DNA of 64,000 nucleotides, taken from Isoperla grammatica. Its lineage: Eukaryota; Arthropoda; Insecta; Plecoptera; Perlodidae. Every line of letters starts with the position of its first letter. Position 1 is the first letter of the stretch. The DNA lies in assembly GCA_945910005.1 (NCBI GenBank), contig CAMDTW010000165.1, positions 620,001 through 684,000 on the forward strand, given 5' to 3'. A program made the translations under genes and the position numbers. Positions 61,001 through 64,000 of the stretch are shown piece by piece. The notes below the pieces were generated by a model. The model did not search any database. It was not told the origin of the DNA and saw only the letters and a program-made list of their open reading frames with translations.

Positions 61001-64000
61001 TTGTTGCTCTCATGTCACTGACTTAGCGCAGGGTTTATCAAGAACAGTCACCGTCACAAGCGAGGAAACATGCGTTGTCTTCATATGTTGCAAGTAGTTG
61101 CTCTTATGACACTGACTTAGCGCAGGGTTTATCAAGTACAGTCACCATCACAAGCGAGAAAACATGCTTTGTCGTCATATGTTGCATGTAGTTGCTCTCA
61201 TGTCACTGACTTAGCGCAGGGTTTATCAAGTACAGGCACCGTCACAAGCGAGGAAACATGCGTTGTGTTCATATGTTGCATGTAGTTGCTCTCATGTCAC
61301 TGACTAAGCGCAGGGTTTATCAAGTACAGTCACCGTCACAAGCGAGGAAACATGCATTGTCTTCCTATTATGTTGCATGTACTGGCACTCATGTCACTGA
61401 CTAAGCGCAGTGTTTATCACGTACAGTCACCGTCACAAGCGAGGAAACATGCGTTGTCTTCAAATGTTGCATGTAGTTGCTCTCATGTCAGTGACTTAGC
61501 GCAGGGTTTATCACGTACAGTCACCGTCACAAGCGAGGAAATATGCGTTGTCCTCATATGTTGCATGTAGTTGCTCTCATGCCATTGACTTAGCGCAGGG
61601 TTTATCAAGTACAGTCACCTTCACAAGCGAGGAAACATGCGTTGTCATCATATGTTGCATGTAGTTGCTCTCATGTCACTGACTTAGCGCACGGTTTATC
61701 ACGTACAGTCACCTTCACAAGCGAGGAAACATGCGTTGTCTTCATATGTTGCATGTAGTTTCTCTCATGTCACTGACTTACCGCAGGGTTTATCAAGTAC
61801 AGTCACCGTCACAAGCGAGGAAACATGCGTTGTTTTCATATGTTGCATGTAGTTGCTCTCATGTCACTGACTTAGCGCAGGGTTTATCACGTACAGTCAC
61901 CTTCACAAGCGAGGAAACATGCGTTGTCTTCATATGTTGCATGTAGTTGCTCTCATGTCACTGACTTAGCGCAGGGTTTATCAGGTACAGTCACCTTCAC
62001 AAGCGAGGAAACATGTGTTGTCTTCATATGTTGCATGTTGTTGCTCTCATGTCACTGATATCGCGCAGGGTTTATCACGTACAGTCACCTTCACAAGCGA
62101 GGAAACATGAGTTGTCCTCATATGTTGCATGAAGTTGCTCTCATGTCACTGACTTAGCGCAGGGTTAATCTCGTCCAGTCACCTTAACAAGCGAGGAAAC
62201 ATGCGTTGTCTTCATATGTTGCATGTAGTTGCTCTGATGTCACTGCCTTAGCTCAGGGTTTATCAAGTACAGTTACCGTCACAAGCGAGGAAATATGAGT
62301 TGTCTTCATATGTTGCATGAAGTTGCTCTCATGTCACTGACGTAGCGCAGGGTTTATCAAGTACAGTCACCTTCACAAGCGAGGAAACATGCGTTGTCTT
62401 CATATGTTGCATGTAGTTGCTCTCATGTCACTGACTTAGCGCAGGGTTTATCAAGTACAGTCACCTTCACAAGCGTGGAAACATGTTTTGTCTTCATATG
62501 TTGCATGTAGTTGCTCTCATGTCACTGACTTTGCGCAGGGTTTATCAAGTACAGTCGCCTTCACAAGCGAGGAAACATGCGTTGTCTTCATATGTTGCAT
62601 GTAGTTGCTCTCATGTCACTGACTTAGCGCAGGGTTAATCTCGTACAGTCACCTTCACAAGCGAGGAAACATGAGTTGTCCTCATATGTTGCATGTAGTT
62701 GTTCTCATCTAACTGACTTAGCGCAGGGTTTATCAAGTACAGTCACCGTCACAAGCGAGGAAACATGCGTTGTCTTCATATGTTGCATGTTGTGGCTCTC
62801 ATGTCACTGACTTATCGCAGGGTTTATCAAGTACAGTCACCGTCACAATAGAGAAAACATGCATTGTCTTCATATGTTGCATGTAGTTGCTCTCATGTCA
62901 CTGACTTAGTGCAGGCTTTATCAAGTACAGTCACCTTCACAAGCGAGGAAACATGCGTTGTCTTCATATGTTGCATGTAGTTGCTCTCATGTCACTGACA
63001 TAGCGCAGGGTTTATCAAGTACAGTCACCTTCACAAGCGAGGAAACATGCGTTGTCTTCATATGTTGTATGTAGTTGCACTCATGTCACTGACTAAGGGC
63101 AGGGTTTCAAGTACAGTCACCTTCACAAGCGAGGAAACATGCCTAGTCTTCATATGTTGTATGTAGTTGCTCTCATGTCACTGACTAAGTGCAGGGTTTA
63201 TCAAGTACAGTCACCTTTACAAGCGAGGAAACATGCCTTGTCTTCATATGTTGCATGTAGTTGCTCTCATGTCACTGACTTAGCGCAGGGTTTATCACGT
63301 ACAATCACCGTCACAAGCGTGGAAACATTTGTTGTCTTCATATGTTGCATGTAGTTGCTCTCATGTCACTGACTTAGCGCAGGGTTTATCACGTACAGTC
63401 ACCGTCACAAGCGAGGAAACATGCGTTGTCTTCATATGTTGCATGTAGTTGCTTTCATATCACTGACTTAGCGCAGGGTTTATCAAGTACAGTCACCGTC
63501 ACAAGCGAGGAAACATGCGTTGTCCTTATATGTTGCATGTAGTTGCTGTCATGTCACTGACTAAGCGCAGGGTTTATCACGTACAGTCACCTTCACAAGC
63601 GAGGAAACATGCATTGCCTTCATATGTTGCATGTAGTTGCTCTCATGTCACTGACTTATCGCAGGGTTTATCAAGTACAGTCACCGTCACAATAGTGAAA
63701 ACATGCGTTGTCTTCATATGTTGCATGTAGTTGCTCTCATGTCACTGACTTAGTGCAGGGTTTATCAAGTATAGTCACCGTCACAATAGAGAAAACATGC
63801 GTTGTCTTCATATGTTGCATGTAGTTGCTCTCATGTCACTGACTTAGCGCAGGGTTTATCAAGTACAGTCACCGTCACAAGCGAGGAAACATGCGTTGTC
63901 CTCATATGTTGCATGTAGTTGCTCTCATGTCACTGACTTAGCGCAGGGTTTATCAAGTACAAATCACCGTCACAATAGAGAAAACATGCGTTGTCTTCAT

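Larger units (their letters stand above)
48212..64000 (+). repeat. 94-bp satellite array, right part
   Basis: The same satellite in the same orientation continues to the right edge of the window. Monomers here carry more scattered private changes: CTACACAAGCG near 48,450, GGGTTATCAAG near 60,000, TTTATATAAGTAC near 60,940 and GGGTTTCAAGTAC near 63,105. Larger periodicity is in blocks of about 31-33 monomers rather than 92. A marker set recurs near 49,500, 52,500, 55,420 and 62,480 (GCGTGGAAACATGTTTTG), and another near 49,780, 52,880, 55,796 and 59,277 (GAGGAAGCATGCG). No gene, RNA gene or second insertion was seen. Confidence 0.97.

Noticed and set aside
299..63730. Dozens of similar open frames of about 71 codons on the + strand
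   Set aside because: They are made of satellite monomers read in three successive phases because 94 = 3n+1. They open only where the TAG of ACTTAG is changed to TTG, AAG or TAC, and end at the next ATGTAG. There is no independent coding signal, and the same DNA repeats regardless of frame.
1..64000. CRISPR array
   Set aside because: The repeats are directly adjacent units of about 94 bp with no unique spacers, there are no cas genes, and the array has hundreds of units with higher-order structure.
1..64000. CENP-B box or telomeric repeat in the monomer
   Set aside because: I looked for the TTCG...CGGG core and for TTAGGG-like runs and found neither in the consensus. A centromeric role is therefore not claimed.

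Overview
The window is almost entirely one eukaryotic satellite DNA array. A monomer of about 94 bp repeats head to tail on the + strand from base 1 to base 64,000. By length division this is roughly 675 monomers. The only interruption is a 543-bp block at 47,669-48,211. No protein-coding gene, rRNA, tRNA, CRISPR array or bacterial operon is supported. The recurrent ~71-codon open frames are a by-product of the repeat: 94 = 3n+1, so a reading frame cycles through all three phases. They open only where a TAG in the monomer is mutated to TTG, AAG or TAC. The source is a eukaryote, since a long satellite with higher-order structure carries a TA-flanked inverted-repeat transposon. I cannot name a taxon from the sequence.

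Layout. (1) About 250-21,110: a very large higher-order repeat (HOR) of about 8,654 bp, or 92 monomers. Copy 1 is about 250-9,657 and is lengthened to 9,408 bp by a private 753-bp (8-monomer) duplication. Copy 2 is about 9,658-18,311. Copy 3 starts near 18,312 and is cut short. Copies 1 and 2 each contain a nested tandem duplication of about 3,009 bp (32 monomers). (2) 19,968-42,195: a 9,135-bp block (19,968-29,102) recurs at 33,061-42,195, an offset of exactly 13,093 bp. The 3,958 bp between them result from a further tandem duplication of about 25,345-29,302. (3) 42,196-47,668: a more diverged HOR copy with more private variants. (4) 47,669-48,211: a non-satellite insertion with 26-bp imperfect terminal inverted repeats and a TA target-site duplication, most likely a non-autonomous Tc1/mariner-type element (MITE). 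Removing it restores the satellite phase exactly. (5) 48,212-64,000: satellite again, organised in blocks of about 3 kb, including a clean 2,915-bp tandem duplication (about 52,261-58,090).

Interpretation. The left two thirds looks recently homogenised by nested unequal exchange or slippage over 8 to about 140 monomers. The right third is more heterogeneous and is where the transposon sits, as expected towards an array edge. Whether the satellite is centromeric, pericentromeric or subtelomeric cannot be told from sequence alone. Block boundaries marked 'about' were read by eye from diagnostic variants and are good to tens of bases. Offsets between matching landmarks are exact where given.
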